Of a stretch of DNA of 64,000 bases, positions 25,843-35,308 are shown one piece after another. The notes under the pieces are model-generated. The model was not told the origin of the DNA. It did no database searches and was given only the letters and a program-made list of their open reading frames with translations. The DNA comes from Epibacterium ulvae. GTDB lineage: Bacteria; Pseudomonadota; Alphaproteobacteria; Rhodobacterales; Rhodobacteraceae. The DNA lies in the NCBI RefSeq assembly GCF_900102795.1, contig NZ_FMWG01000008.1:124001-188000 (forward strand), read 5' to 3'. How positions within the stretch are numbered: the stretch's first letter is position 1; every line of letters starts with the position of its first letter. A program made the position numbers and the translations under genes.

Positions 25843-26640
25843 CTATTGCTGAGCGACTTCGAGATGGACGTTCAACGCCTCACCTGCGGCTCCTGTTCGG
25901 CTTCCTATTACCGGAGCCGCCTCGCTATAGTCCAGACCAGTTGCAACACGCACGTAGCGTTGATCGGGCGAAATGCCGTTGGAGACATCAAATCCAACCC
26001 ATCCCAATCCATCAACATGGGCTTCTGCCCAAGCATGGGTTGCATCCTGGACTTCGCGATCATCCATCATCAGATATCCTGAAACATACCGGGCTGGAAT
26101 GCCAAGGGCACGCGCACAAGACACAAAGACATGGCTGTGATCCTGGCACACGCCGCGTCCGGCTGCGATTGCATCTTCAGCGCTCCAGTCTGGTTGTGAT
26201 GCGCCAGTTTCATAGGCGATCTGTGTTTTAATATGTGCTGACAGTGCATGCAATTGATCCAGGGTGGATCCATCCGTGATGTTTTTCAGAAGCTGTCGCA
26301 CTCCTTTGCCGGGCTTGGTGCGATCAGTTTGGCGCTTGAACAACCACAAAGGCGCGGCCCCTTCATGTGGGCCGGTAATGCCATTTTGATCTGCAACCTC
26401 AACCACCCCTTCTGAGATCAACTCGATGCTCTCAGTGTTGATGTCAAAGCTGACCAGTTCCACTGTGTTGCGGTGAAAATCTTCAAATTGCAGTTCTTTC
26501 TTGCCGCCAATCACAGTGGTGGACCAGGATAGCACGCTCTGGTTTCGGAAGGATTTGGGTGTTTTGCGCACCTGCTGCAATCCAAAAGGAACAGGCGCAT
26601 CAAATGCATAGCGGGTGGTGTGTTTAATCCTGAGTTGCAT
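25843..26640 (-). CDS. Transglutaminase-like cysteine peptidase family protein
   Basis: This 265-residue protein starts MQLRIKHTTRYAFDAPVPFG, the typical N-terminal bacterial transglutaminase domain, and contains the catalytic core with Cys in GRGVCQDHSHVFVSCARALG, His in DATHAWAEAHVDGLGWVGFD and the following Asp. The start at 26640 is preferred; in-frame ATGs at 26652 and 26739 would add residues not seen in the family and overlap the alpha-E gene. It belongs to the Anbu quartet, where it may form or cut isopeptide-like bonds on a peptide made by the ATP-grasp protein; this is inference. Confidence 0.9.
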   Translation of the reverse strand: MQLRIKHTTRYAFDAPVPFGLQQVRKTPKSFRNQSVLSWSTTVIGGKKELQFEDFHRNTVELVSFDINTESIELISEGVVEVADQNGITGPHEGAAPLWLFKRQTDRTKPGKGVRQLLKNITDGSTLDQLHALSAHIKTQIAYETGASQPDWSAEDAIAAGRGVCQDHSHVFVSCARALGIPARYVSGYLMMDDREVQDATHAWAEAHVDGLGWVGFDVSNGISPDQRYVRVATGLDYSEAAPVIGSRTGAAGEALNVHLEVAQQ

Positions 26641-26644
26641 AGGT

Positions 26645-27586
26645 TTACTCATAAAACCGGTAGTCGACTTCGATTTGGGCACTGAGACGCCCCAGCTCAC
26701 CGAGGACATCTTGAATGTACTCATGCAAACCTTGATCAATTATTTCGGAAATGTCACGGCCCGAGAATTTTCCATAAAGATCTGCAGCCAGTTTGGCAGA
26801 TGGCATTTCGGTTCCGTAATCCTTACCTAGATAATTCAGGTTTTCGAGCAATTTACGCGTAGAAAAACTGAGACTGCGTGGCATCCGTTCATCGAGAATC
26901 AAGAAATCAGCAATTTCAGCCGGACCATTTTTTTGTCCGTGCAAGATCCGATAGCCGCCGCCTGCGCCAACGGATCGTAAGATGATTTCCCACTGCACGT
27001 TGTCGAGCGATGATCCCACTGAAAAGGCGGTCGGCAACAGGACAAAGTATTTCACGTCCAGAATGCGCCCAACATTATCCGCGCGTTCGATATAGGTGCC
27101 AAGACGCAGAAAATCATAGATATCGCAGCGCATCATGCTGCCCAGAATGGCCCCACGCACCAATGTGGTACGTTCACGGACCAATTCGATGACACCGGGC
27201 AGATCCCGCTCTCCGACGCGGCGTTTCAGCGCGCTTTCCAGGCTCATCCAGCCGCCGTTGACCGCGCTCCAGACCTCATAGGTCAGGGCGGTACGAACCA
27301 GACGTGCGTTGTCGCGGGCCAGTTTGGCGACGGAACGGATCGATGACGGGTTGTCCGGATCGCGCAGCAGCCAATCAATAGCATTGTCTTTGCTGATTTC
27401 GTCGTATTTGGCTTGATATCCTTGCAACACACCCGCCGTTTGCAGGACCGAAACCCATTCATCATCGCTTCCGCTGGATCGAGTCAGGGCCATGCGTTGG
27501 CCTGTTTCCAGCAGTCGTGCGGTATTTTCCGCGCGCTCCAGATAGCGCGCCATCCAGAACAGCCCTCCGGCAGTTTTTCCGAGCAT
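26645..27586 (-). CDS. Alpha-E domain-containing protein
   Basis: This 313-residue all-helical protein begins MLGKTAGGLFWMARYLERAE and carries RYLERAENTARLLE and TYIERADNVGRILDVKYF, the two repeated signature helices of the alpha-E (DUF403) domain. The function is unknown, but the domain almost always accompanies the circularly permuted ATP-grasp protein next to it, from which it is separated by 3 bases. It probably acts with that enzyme in a peptide-tagging or peptide-synthesis step. Confidence 0.92.
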   Translation of the reverse strand: MLGKTAGGLFWMARYLERAENTARLLETGQRMALTRSSGSDDEWVSVLQTAGVLQGYQAKYDEISKDNAIDWLLRDPDNPSSIRSVAKLARDNARLVRTALTYEVWSAVNGGWMSLESALKRRVGERDLPGVIELVRERTTLVRGAILGSMMRCDIYDFLRLGTYIERADNVGRILDVKYFVLLPTAFSVGSSLDNVQWEIILRSVGAGGGYRILHGQKNGPAEIADFLILDERMPRSLSFSTRKLLENLNYLGKDYGTEMPSAKLAADLYGKFSGRDISEIIDQGLHEYIQDVLGELGRLSAQIEVDYRFYE

Positions 27587-27589
27587 CGC

Positions 27590-29008
27590 TTAGTCCTCCA
27601 GTACCCAGGTGTCTTTGGTGCCGCCGCCTTGGCTTGAATTGACCACAAGAGATCCTTTTTTCAGCGCAACGCGGGTCAGGCCGCCGGGGGTGATATTGAT
27701 CCCTTCGGGTGACACCAGAACAAAGGGGCGCAGATCAACATGGCGGGGCGCCAGCCCGGATTTGGCAAAGATCGGAACCGTTGAAAGCGACAGCGTGGGC
27801 TGTGCGATGTAATTGCCGGGTTTGGCTTTCAGTTTCGCACGAAACGCTGCCAGTTCCTTTTTGCTTGCTGCCGGGCCAATCAGCATGCCGTAGCCGCCTG
27901 ATCCATGCACTTCTTTGACCACCAGTTCGTTCAGGTTATCCAACACGTAGGCCAGTGAATCAGGTTCTGAGCAGCGCCAGGTGGGGACGTTCTGCAAAAT
28001 CGCCTTTTCGCCTGTGTAAAACTCAACAATATCAGGCATATAAGAATATATTGCCTTGTCATCAGCAATACCGGTGCCCGGCGCGTTTGCGATTGTGATC
28101 CCGCCAGAACGATAGACATCCATAATGCCCGGAACGCCCAGTGCGCTGTCGGGGTTGAAATTCAGCGGATCAAGGAATTCATCATCGACCCGGCGATAGA
28201 GCACATCAATGGCTTTGTAACCCTGCGTGGTGCGCATGCACACCCGTCCATCACGGACCCGCAGATCGTGACCTTCCACCAATTCAACGCCCATCTGATC
28301 GGCAAGGAAGGCATGTTCATAATAAGCAGAATTGTAAATGCCGGGGGTCAAAACGGCGACTGTCGGGTCGCCCGTGGTCATGGCCGGGGCGCTGGCGGCC
28401 AAAGACCGGCGCAGGTTGGTTGGGTAGTCTGATACGCGCTGAACGCGGCTTTTGCTGAACAGTTCGGGGAACATTTTCAGCATAGTTTCCCGGTTTTCGA
28501 GCATATAGCTCACTCCGGATGGGGTGCGGGCATTGTCTTCCAGAACGTAAAATTCATCAGGGCCGGTGCGTACCAGATCGATGCCTACGATATGCGTATA
28601 GACACGGCCCGGCGGAGAAACACCCAGCATTTGCGGCAAAAATGCTTCGTTGCCAGCAATCATCTCGGCGGGGAGGCGGCCGGCGCGCACGATTTCCTGC
28701 CGGTGATAAATATCATGCAAAAAAGCGTTGATGGCACGCACGCGCTGTTCAATCCCGCGCGATAGCTTTTGCCATTCGCTGCGAGAGATCACGCGTGGAA
28801 TAATGTCAAAAGGGATCAGCCGCTCTTCGGCGTCGGCTTGTCCATAAACGTTGAAGGTGATGCCGGTCAGGCGAAAGACTTCTTCGGCCTCACGTTGCTT
28901 TGCGCGCAATCGCGCGGCGTCTTCTTCGCTGAACCATTGGCCAATGTCACTGTAGGCGGCGCGATACGAGCCGTCTGGGTTTAGCATCTCGTCGAAATAA
29001 TCTGTCAT
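27590..29008 (-). CDS. Circularly permuted ATP-grasp protein (type 2)
   Basis: This 472-residue protein starts MTDYFDEMLNPDGSYRAAYS and shows VYGQADAEERLIPFDIIPRV, GIDLVRTGPDEFYVLEDNAR, VGTD-type strands around VLTPGIYNSAYYEHAFLADQ, and VVKEVHGSGGYGMLIGP near the C-terminal half, all characteristic of the permuted ATP-grasp proteins of the DUF404/407 group. It is the first gene of the Anbu quartet. ATP-grasp enzymes form carbon-nitrogen bonds using ATP; here peptide or amide ligation is likely, substrate unknown. The ATG at 29008 is chosen over an unusual upstream extension to 29083. Confidence 0.92.
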   Translation of the reverse strand: MTDYFDEMLNPDGSYRAAYSDIGQWFSEEDAARLRAKQREAEEVFRLTGITFNVYGQADAEERLIPFDIIPRVISRSEWQKLSRGIEQRVRAINAFLHDIYHRQEIVRAGRLPAEMIAGNEAFLPQMLGVSPPGRVYTHIVGIDLVRTGPDEFYVLEDNARTPSGVSYMLENRETMLKMFPELFSKSRVQRVSDYPTNLRRSLAASAPAMTTGDPTVAVLTPGIYNSAYYEHAFLADQMGVELVEGHDLRVRDGRVCMRTTQGYKAIDVLYRRVDDEFLDPLNFNPDSALGVPGIMDVYRSGGITIANAPGTGIADDKAIYSYMPDIVEFYTGEKAILQNVPTWRCSEPDSLAYVLDNLNELVVKEVHGSGGYGMLIGPAASKKELAAFRAKLKAKPGNYIAQPTLSLSTVPIFAKSGLAPRHVDLRPFVLVSPEGINITPGGLTRVALKKGSLVVNSSQGGGTKDTWVLED

Positions 29009-29480
29009 AAAGTTAAGACTGACCAAAATTATCTGAGTTGCAAGGCGTTGACATTCCGAAGCCGGGAAGTAGGATTTCGCCAAATTGTGTCGACGCTAAT
29101 AGCGGTGTGATCTGCGAAAATTCAGCTCTGTTTTCGCCTCAATCTTTCGGTAAATCTGGTTTATTCTGAACGGTGTGCTAAATTTTTTGGCGATATCGAA
29201 ATGTGGCGCGGTTCGAATCTTTTTCAATTTATAAAAGTTAGGGGTCCGCGGCTTTCTGGTTTGATAAAAAACGAGGGTGAGGTTGTTTTTTTCTAAAACG
29301 ACCCGCCGAGAGCCTAATTAAAAGGCGAAATGGATGTTCGCGCCTTCGTGTTAAAGGGCATTTTCGAATCATCTGATTCGGTGCAAATCTGACAAAATGC
29401 CGCGCCATGAGTTTTGGCGCGTATAAATGAAAAACGCTCCCGGCTTCGGGAGCGTTTGCGAGACTGCGTAATTTTTATGC
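29009..29480. other. Gene-free AT-rich interval between the Anbu operon and metG
   Basis: These 472 bases hold no convincing coding frame on either strand. They contain the metG terminator near the right end (29428-29457) and presumably the promoter of the ATP-grasp gene on the left; a GATAAT hexamer on the minus strand at 29028-29033 is a -10 candidate but lacks a good -35. A T-loop-like GGTTCGAATC at 29210-29219 is not part of a tRNA. Confidence 0.6.
29428..29457 (-). terminator. Terminator of metG
   Basis: AAACGCTCCCG (29432-29442) pairs with CGGGAGCGTTT (29447-29457) around a GCTT loop. On the minus strand the stem is followed by a run of T (TTTTTCATTT). It lies 24 bases after the metG stop. 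Confidence 0.88.
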
Positions 29481-31199
29481 TTAGTCGCGTGTGCCGGAAA
29501 AGCGCGATTGCCAGTCTTCGCGCTGATCATCTGTAATCTTGGCAAACAGTACGTCGGGCACGGTGAAGGCATGGCCGGGTTTCAACGCACTCAAGAAGCC
29601 TGCGAGGCTATCAGGCCAGATGTGATCTTCGCTCTTTAGTGCGGCCATCAGCGTTTCTGTTGCGTGCGGGATGAAAGGCGCGCTGAGCACGGCGTAAAGA
29701 CGGATCAGGTTCAGGCCAAGGCGCACCTGCGCCGCTGCGCGTTCTGGATCTGTTTTAAATACAGACCATGGTGCGGCGGACTGCAGATATTCGTTGCCAG
29801 CCACCCAGATCGCGCGCAATTCCTGCGCGGATTTGCGTACATCCATGGCGTCCATATGGGTTTCATAGGCTTGAATGCGGGAGGTGAGATCGGCAATGAG
29901 CGCCTCTTCCTGTTCGCCATATGCGCCGCCTGCAGGCACTTCTTCGCCGAATTTGGAACGGCAGAATTTTGTGATCCGGCTGACGAAGTTCCCCAGAACA
30001 TCGGCAAGGTCTTTGTTCACGGATTGCTGGAAGTTTTCCCAGGTGAATTCAGAATCTGAACTTTCCGGCGCATGGCTGAGCAGCCACCAGCGCCAATAAT
30101 CCGCAGGCAGGATTTCCAGCGCCTGGTCCATAAAGACACCGCGCCCCTGCGAGGTAGAGAACTGACCGCCATCATAGTTCAGGTAATTGAAAGATTTCAG
30201 GTGATCGACCAGCTTCCATGGCTCGCCTGATCCAAGGATTGTGGCCGGGAAAGACAGGGTGTGGAATGGCACATTGTCCTTGCCCATGAACTGGACATAT
30301 TTCACATCATTTGCGCCCATATCGGTGCGCCACCAGCGCTGCCAGTCGGCATCTGTTTTGCCGTTGGCATCAGCCCATTCCTTGGAAGCTGCGATATATT
30401 CGATGGGCGCATCAAACCAGACATAGAACACTTTGCCTTCCATGCCGGGCCAGTCTGTATCGCCCTTTTTAACCGGAATGCCCCAGTCCAGATCACGTGT
30501 GATGCCGCGGTCTTGCAGACCGTCCCCATCGTTTAGCCATTTTTTTGCGATGGAGGTGGTCAGGATGGGCCAATCAGATTTGCTGTCAATCCAAGCGTTT
30601 AGATCATCTTTGAGCTGGGATTGGCACAGATACAGGTGTTTGGTTTCGCGCACTTCCAGATCTGTTGATCCCGAAACAGCAGAACGCGGATTGATCAGGT
30701 CAGTTGGGTCCAGCTGTTTGGTGCATTCTTCACACTGGTCGCCGCGCGCTTTTTCATAGCCGCAGTTGGGGCAGGTGCCTTCAATGTAACGGTCAGGCAG
30801 AAAGCGACCATCGGCATTGGAGTAAACCTGCTTTTCGACCACTTCACGGATCAGACCAGCCTCTGCCAGTTTGCCTGCAAAATGCTGTGTCAGCGCGTGG
30901 TTCTGCGGGCTGGACGAGCGGCCAAAGTGATCAAACGACAGGCCAAATCCTTGGGCGATATCGGCCTGTACCTGATGCATGTCGGCGCAATATTCAGCCA
31001 CCGGTTTGCCTGCTTTTGCGGCGGCCAGTTCGGCTGGTGTACCGTGTTCATCTGTGGCGCAGAGGAACATCACCTCGTTGCCGCGACCGCGCTGAAAGCG
31101 TGCATAAAGATCTGCAGGCAATTGGCTGCCCACCAGATTGCCCAGGTGTTTGATCCCGTTGATATAGGGGATCGCCGAAGTAATCAGAATGCGTGCCAT
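29481..31199 (-). CDS. metG: Methionyl-tRNA synthetase
   Basis: This 572-residue class I enzyme charges tRNA-Met. It shows the HLGN version of the HIGH motif (about residues 18-21), [20 protein letters not shown], zinc-type cysteines in [17 protein letters not shown] (about 143-159), the [10 protein letters not shown] variant of KMSKS, and an anticodon-binding C-terminal part. It lacks the C-terminal EMAP-like tRNA-binding domain of some MetRS. The gene stands alone with its own terminator and is divergent from the YqiJ gene. Confidence 0.96.
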   Translation of the reverse strand: MARILITSAIPYINGIKHLGNLVGSQLPADLYARFQRGRGNEVMFLCATDEHGTPAELAAAKAGKPVAEYCADMHQVQADIAQGFGLSFDHFGRSSSPQNHALTQHFAGKLAEAGLIREVVEKQVYSNADGRFLPDRYIEGTCPNCGYEKARGDQCEECTKQLDPTDLINPRSAVSGSTDLEVRETKHLYLCQSQLKDDLNAWIDSKSDWPILTTSIAKKWLNDGDGLQDRGITRDLDWGIPVKKGDTDWPGMEGKVFYVWFDAPIEYIAASKEWADANGKTDADWQRWWRTDMGANDVKYVQFMGKDNVPFHTLSFPATILGSGEPWKLVDHLKSFNYLNYDGGQFSTSQGRGVFMDQALEILPADYWRWWLLSHAPESSDSEFTWENFQQSVNKDLADVLGNFVSRITKFCRSKFGEEVPAGGAYGEQEEALIADLTSRIQAYETHMDAMDVRKSAQELRAIWVAGNEYLQSAAPWSVFKTDPERAAAQVRLGLNLIRLYAVLSAPFIPHATETLMAALKSEDHIWPDSLAGFLSALKPGHAFTVPDVLFAKITDDQREDWQSRFSGTRD

Positions 31200-31426
31200 G
31201 CCATCTATCCCGTAATACGTTTGGTGCCCGTCTAGCGCATGGGCGCGGGTACGGAAACCCCCACTGGTGCAGGTGGGTGTGGTTTCCTTTGATCCTCACA
31301 AAATGGGGGGTGACATCGATGCACCCTTTATGCACCCCCGGTGCAGCGGCGATGCAGCATAGAAGAATAAGGAGGCGCACAGGTGCAATTTATACGCGAG
31401 CGTCTCTTGTAATATCACAGACGCGT

Positions 31427-31453
31427 TACCACATGTGGTATACTACAGTATAC
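31427..31453. promoter_or_regulatory. Two overlapping palindromes just upstream of the yqiJ-like gene
   Basis: TACCACATGTGGTA (31427-31440) is a perfect 14-base palindrome. It runs into GTATACT (31438-31444) paired with AGTATAC (31447-31453). The pair ends a few bases before the AAGGA ribosome binding site of the YqiJ-like gene. Such paired palindromes often bind a dimeric regulator; the TATACT in the second could also act as a -10. No regulator gene is adjacent. Confidence 0.45.
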
Positions 31454-31467
31454 AGATAAGGAATTTG

Positions 31468-32187
31468 ATGTTCGACTTTTTACTGCTTCCAAGTTTCCTC
31501 CCCTTTACCACGGCCTTGGCTGTGGTGCTTGGATTGACGGCTCTTGAACTGGTGATGCTGGTCATCGGCGGCAGCCTGATGGGCGGTGACGCAGAGGCGG
31601 GGCTGGATGTAGACGGGCCGGACATCGCGGATATTTCTGATCTGGACTTGGGCGACCTTGGTTCGATTGAGGCGGCAGATATTGAGATGATGGAGCTTGA
31701 TGCCGCTGGCGGTGGCGGGGCTGCTGTTGCTGTTGGTCCTGCCGCGTGGCTGGGTTTGGGCAAAGTGCCGTTTCTGATCTGGCTGGCCGTGTTTCTAATG
31801 GCCTTTGGGTTGATCGGCACCGGCGTGCAGTTTGGGTTGGACCGGTTTTGGGGCCTGACCGCGCCCTTGGGTCTTGCCCTCCCTGCGGCTGGCGCCACTG
31901 CGCTTTTTTGTGCCCGTGGGTTTGGTGCAGCTTTTGCGCGCCTGTTGCCGCAGACCGAAAGCGAAGCCCTGTCCGAACGCAGTCTGGGCCGCCGTCGGGG
32001 TGTGATCACGCAAGGCACGGCCTCGGACGGGCGACCCGCTGAGGTGCGGGTGATTGATGGTTTTGGCAATAGCCATCATCTGCGCGCTGTTCCTCTTGAA
32101 CGGGGCACAAGCCTTGCACAGGGAACCGAGGTTCTGGTGATGCGGGACCGACGGCAAAACCGTTACGTTTTGATCCCCGTGTCCTAA
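31468..32187 (+). CDS. yqiJ: YqiJ-like inner membrane protein (OB-fold)
   Basis: This 239-residue protein starts MFDFLLLPSFLPFTTALAVV, with a membrane helix at about 8-33, an acidic Asp/Glu/Gly-rich loop (about 40-85), two more helices around 90-150 (FLIWLAVFLMAFGLIGTGVQ and following), and a C-terminal part of OB-fold type (RRGVITQGTASDGRPAEVRV). This order matches YqiJ, the partner of the flotillin-like YqiK 82 bases downstream. NfeD proteins share the fold and the same pairing. AAGGAA precedes the ATG at about 6 bases; upstream is a paired palindrome. Confidence 0.82.
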   Translation: MFDFLLLPSFLPFTTALAVVLGLTALELVMLVIGGSLMGGDAEAGLDVDGPDIADISDLDLGDLGSIEAADIEMMELDAAGGGGAAVAVGPAAWLGLGKVPFLIWLAVFLMAFGLIGTGVQFGLDRFWGLTAPLGLALPAAGATALFCARGFGAAFARLLPQTESEALSERSLGRRRGVITQGTASDGRPAEVRVIDGFGNSHHLRAVPLERGTSLAQGTEVLVMRDRRQNRYVLIPVS

Positions 32188-32269
32188 CCCGTGTCGCAAG
32201 CCACACCGCAGGCGCACTGTTTTGGACGGTTTCTGAACTATCAACATTTTCAAAGAAGGAGGGCTTCTT

Positions 32270-33976
32270 ATGGAGTTCATTATATTAGTCGTTGGCGTGG
32301 TTGTTGTTGGCCTGCTGTTTCTGGGCATTGTTCTGTCGCGACTTTACCGCCGCTCTACCCGTGAAATCAGTCTGGTGAAGACGGGCGCGGGCGGCAAAAA
32401 GGTCATTATGGATGGCGGTACAATTGTAATCCCGCTGCTGCATGAGGTGAGCCCGGTCAACATGAAGACCCTGCGTCTGGAAGTGCAGCGCAACGGCGAT
32501 GCGGCTTTGATCACGCAAGACCGTATGCGTGTGGATGTGGGTGTTGAATTTTACGTGTCGGTGATGGCCACCGTGGAAGGCATTGGGCGCGCGGCTCAAA
32601 CGCTGGGGGATCGCACATTTGATGTGGAACAGCTGCGTGAGATGATTGAAGGCAAGCTGATTGACGGTTTGCGCGCGGTTGCGGCGCAGATGACGATGGA
32701 TGGGCTGCATGAAAACCGGGCGGATTTTGTACAAGAGGTGCAAAATGCGGTGTCTGAGGATCTGTTGAAAAACGGATTGTCGTTGGAATCTGTGTCGCTC
32801 ACAGCCTTGGACCAGACCCCCTTTGAGGCGCTGGATGAAAACAACGCGTTCAACGCGGTGGGGATGCGCAAGCTGGCTGAGGTGATTGCCAATTCCAAAA
32901 AGGAACGCGCGCAGATTGATGCAGAGGCCGCCGTGGCCGTGCGTCGTGCGGAAATGGAAGCAGAGCGCCAGCGCCTGCATATTCAGCGCGATGAAGAACA
33001 GGCGCGGATTGAACAACAGCAAGAGCTGGAAACCTTAAAGGCGGCACAAACGGCTGAGATCGCAGCGCGTTCTGAAGACAGTGTACGCGAAACCGAACGG
33101 GCGCGGATTGCCCGTGAAGAGGCGGTTCGGGCGGCTGAAATTGCCCGCGAGGCGAAGCTGCGTGATGCGGAAATTGCCAAGGAACGGGCGGTGCAGGAAG
33201 CTGAAATCGCCAAAGAACGCGAATTGGAGGTGGCCAATCAGGAACGCCAGATCATCATCGCGCAGAAGTCTGAAGAAGAAAGCCGGGCAAGGGCATCAGC
33301 TGATCTGGCACGTGCGGAAGCGACCAAAGCAACAGAAGCTGTTGCCACCGCGCGTGAGGTTGCAGAGGCTGAGCGTGAAAAGCGGATTGCGCTGATCAAT
33401 GCCGAACGTCTGGCCGAGCAGGAAGCCACCGCAATTCGTCTGGCGGCGCAGGCCGAAAAAGAGGCGGCTGCAGACCGTGCAGAAGCGCGTCGTGAAGAAG
33501 CACAGGCCGAGGCGGATGCGCTGAACATTCGGGCGGAAGCGAAGAAAAACGATATGCTCGCCGAGGCGGAAGGCAAACGCGCCATTGTTGAGGCGGAAAA
33601 TGTTCTGTCTGCCGAGCTGATCAAGATGAAGATCGATATGGCTCGCCTGGAGGCGATGCCGGGTATTGTCGCGGAAATGGTCAAACCGGCTGAAAAGATC
33701 GAAACCATCAAAATCCATCAGGTTGGCGGCATTGGCGCCAGCACATCGGGTGGCGACGGAACCGGGCAAGGGGACAAACCCGTTGTTAATCAGGCGCTGG
33801 ATTCGATCATGGGCATGGCGGTGCAGATGCCTGCGTTGAAGAAACTGGGCGAAGAGCTGGGCTTGTCGATGGACAATGGGATTTCTGGTGTCGTGAACGG
33901 TGCCTTGGCGGATGAGGATCAATCGGACGCGCCCAAAGCGATCGCTGCGGAGCGCAAGGACGCTGAGAGCGCATAA
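32270..33976 (+). CDS. yqiK: YqiK-like flotillin family protein
   Basis: This 568-residue protein has one N-terminal membrane helix (residues 2-24), an SPFH/band-7 domain (about 40-200, with MRVDVGVEFYVSVMATVEGI), a long Ala/Glu/Arg-rich coiled coil (about 205-460, with repeats such as REAEIAKERELEVANQERQ-type heptads) and a C-terminal flotillin-like segment (ELIKMKIDMARLEAMPGIVA). Flotillins organise membrane microdomains. It follows the YqiJ-like gene, with which it probably forms a functional pair. A Gly/Ser/Thr-rich linker lies near residue 490. Confidence 0.92.
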   Translation: MEFIILVVGVVVVGLLFLGIVLSRLYRRSTREISLVKTGAGGKKVIMDGGTIVIPLLHEVSPVNMKTLRLEVQRNGDAALITQDRMRVDVGVEFYVSVMATVEGIGRAAQTLGDRTFDVEQLREMIEGKLIDGLRAVAAQMTMDGLHENRADFVQEVQNAVSEDLLKNGLSLESVSLTALDQTPFEALDENNAFNAVGMRKLAEVIANSKKERAQIDAEAAVAVRRAEMEAERQRLHIQRDEEQARIEQQQELETLKAAQTAEIAARSEDSVRETERARIAREEAVRAAEIAREAKLRDAEIAKERAVQEAEIAKERELEVANQERQIIIAQKSEEESRARASADLARAEATKATEAVATAREVAEAEREKRIALINAERLAEQEATAIRLAAQAEKEAAADRAEARREEAQAEADALNIRAEAKKNDMLAEAEGKRAIVEAENVLSAELIKMKIDMARLEAMPGIVAEMVKPAEKIETIKIHQVGGIGASTSGGDGTGQGDKPVVNQALDSIMGMAVQMPALKKLGEELGLSMDNGISGVVNGALADEDQSDAPKAIAAERKDAESA

Positions 33977-34003
33977 CGGGCGATATTGGAAAGAGTGTTG
34001 AAG

Positions 34004-34033
34004 AAGGGCCGCCTTGGTGCGGCCCTTTCGGTT
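34004..34033 (+). terminator. Terminator of the yqiK-like gene
   Basis: AAGGGCCGC (34004-34012) pairs with GCGGCCCTT (34019-34027), followed by TCGGTTTTC. It lies 28 bases after the stop codon. Confidence 0.7.
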
Positions 34034-34116
34034 TTCAGGCTGTCATGTGCGGCTTGTAGTGTAGGCCAGAATGCATAGGTTAGGGCCAACACTATAGCTT
34101 TTCAGGGATCTCACAC

Positions 34117-35181
34117 ATGAAAATGAAAGCTCTTGGGCAGACCGATATTATGGTCACGGACCTGTGTCTGGGCACGATGACATTTGGTGCACAAACAGAT
34201 GTTGCGGGTGCGCATCGTCAATTGGATATGGCTTTGGACGGCGGACTTAATTTCCTCGATGCGGCTGAGATGTATCCGGTGAATCCGATCCGCGCCGAGA
34301 CAGTTGGGCGCACGGAAGAGATTATCGGTGAATGGTTTGCCAAAACCGGCCGGCGCAATGATTATGTGGTCGCCACCAAGCATTCCGGTGCGGGGTTTGC
34401 AGCCGTGCGCGATGGTGCGCCGATTTCAGGGGCAACGCTGGATGCAACCATTGAAGGGTCGCTGAAACGTCTGCAGACAGACTGCATTGATCTTTATCAG
34501 CTGCACTGGCCCAACCGTGGAAGCTACTGCTTCCGTCAGAACTGGACCTACGACCCTGCGGCCTCAGAACAGACGCGGGCGGATGTTCTGGCCAATATGG
34601 AAGAGGTTCTGGAGGGGCTGAAAGCCCATGTCGCAAAAGGCAATATCCGGGCCTTTGGTCTGAGCAATGAAAGCGCCTGGGGCACTGCGCAATGGCTGCA
34701 ATTGGCAGAGAAAACCGGTGGCCCACGGGTGCAGACGATCCAGAATGAATATTCGATGCTGTATCGGATGTATGATACGGATCTGGCTGAGCTGAGCCAT
34801 TATGAGGATGTGGGGTTGTTGTCTTATTCTCCTTTGGCGACAGGGCTGTTAACCGGCAAGTATCAGGGTGGTGCAGCGCCTGAGGCGTCGCGCTTGGCGG
34901 TCAGCCGCAGTCATGGCGGTGATGATTTGGGGGGGCGTCTGACGGAGCGGGCTTTAGCGGCCGTTGCAGCCTATCTTGAGGTTGCAAAGCGCCATGATCT
35001 GGATCCGGTGCATATGACATTGGCCTGGTGCAATACGCGTCCCTTTATGGCCTCGACCATCTTTGGCGCGACGTCAGAAGCGCAGCTGGCGCACATTCTT
35101 GAAGGCAAAGACGTCGTGCTGAGCGACGCGGTGCTGGCGGACATCAATGCGGTGCATAAAGCCCATCCGATGCCGTTTTAA
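34117..35181 (+). CDS. Aldo/keto reductase (Tas-like)
   Basis: This 354-residue NADPH-type oxidoreductase has the AKR pattern: LGTMTFGAQTD (about residues 19-29), the catalytic Asp and Tyr in FLDAAEMYP (about 47-55), Lys in YVVATKHSGAG (about 85-95), His in DLYQLHWPNRGSYC (about 127-140), and SYSPLATGLLTGKYQGG. It resembles Tas of E. coli and YghZ-type reductases. Substrate unknown. It is monocistronic, with a GC-rich palindrome cluster after it instead of a clear terminator. Confidence 0.92.
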   Translation: MKMKALGQTDIMVTDLCLGTMTFGAQTDVAGAHRQLDMALDGGLNFLDAAEMYPVNPIRAETVGRTEEIIGEWFAKTGRRNDYVVATKHSGAGFAAVRDGAPISGATLDATIEGSLKRLQTDCIDLYQLHWPNRGSYCFRQNWTYDPAASEQTRADVLANMEEVLEGLKAHVAKGNIRAFGLSNESAWGTAQWLQLAEKTGGPRVQTIQNEYSMLYRMYDTDLAELSHYEDVGLLSYSPLATGLLTGKYQGGAAPEASRLAVSRSHGGDDLGGRLTERALAAVAAYLEVAKRHDLDPVHMTLAWCNTRPFMASTIFGATSEAQLAHILEGKDVVLSDAVLADINAVHKAHPMPF

Positions 35182-35207
35182 ACCAGTTTGGTTTTATATC
35201 AGCTGAG

Positions 35208-35285
35208 GCTTGGCGGGGGGCTCCCGCCAAGCGCTGAAACAGGCAAAGCCTGCTTGCGCCTGTTGGGCGTGGCACCGCGCGGTGC
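35208..35285. repeat. Cluster of three GC-rich palindromes between convergent genes
   Basis: The first is a 10-bp perfect stem, GCTTGGCGGG (35208-35217) with CCCGCCAAGC (35223-35232). The second is a weaker AACAGGC...GCCTGTT pair (about 35238-35264). The third is the perfect 14-base palindrome GCACCGCGCGGTGC (35272-35285). They fill the gap between the aldo/keto reductase and the convergent GlxA-type regulator, and share with the cobB and cobO-downstream palindromes a leading run of G. Confidence 0.65.
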
Positions 35286-35308
35286 GCGGTGCGGTGGGCG
35301 CTCTGGGA

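Noticed and set aside
29210-29219. GGTTCGAATC, like the T-loop of a tRNA
   Set aside because: No acceptor stem, D-arm or anticodon arm could be placed around it on either strand, so it is not a tRNA gene.
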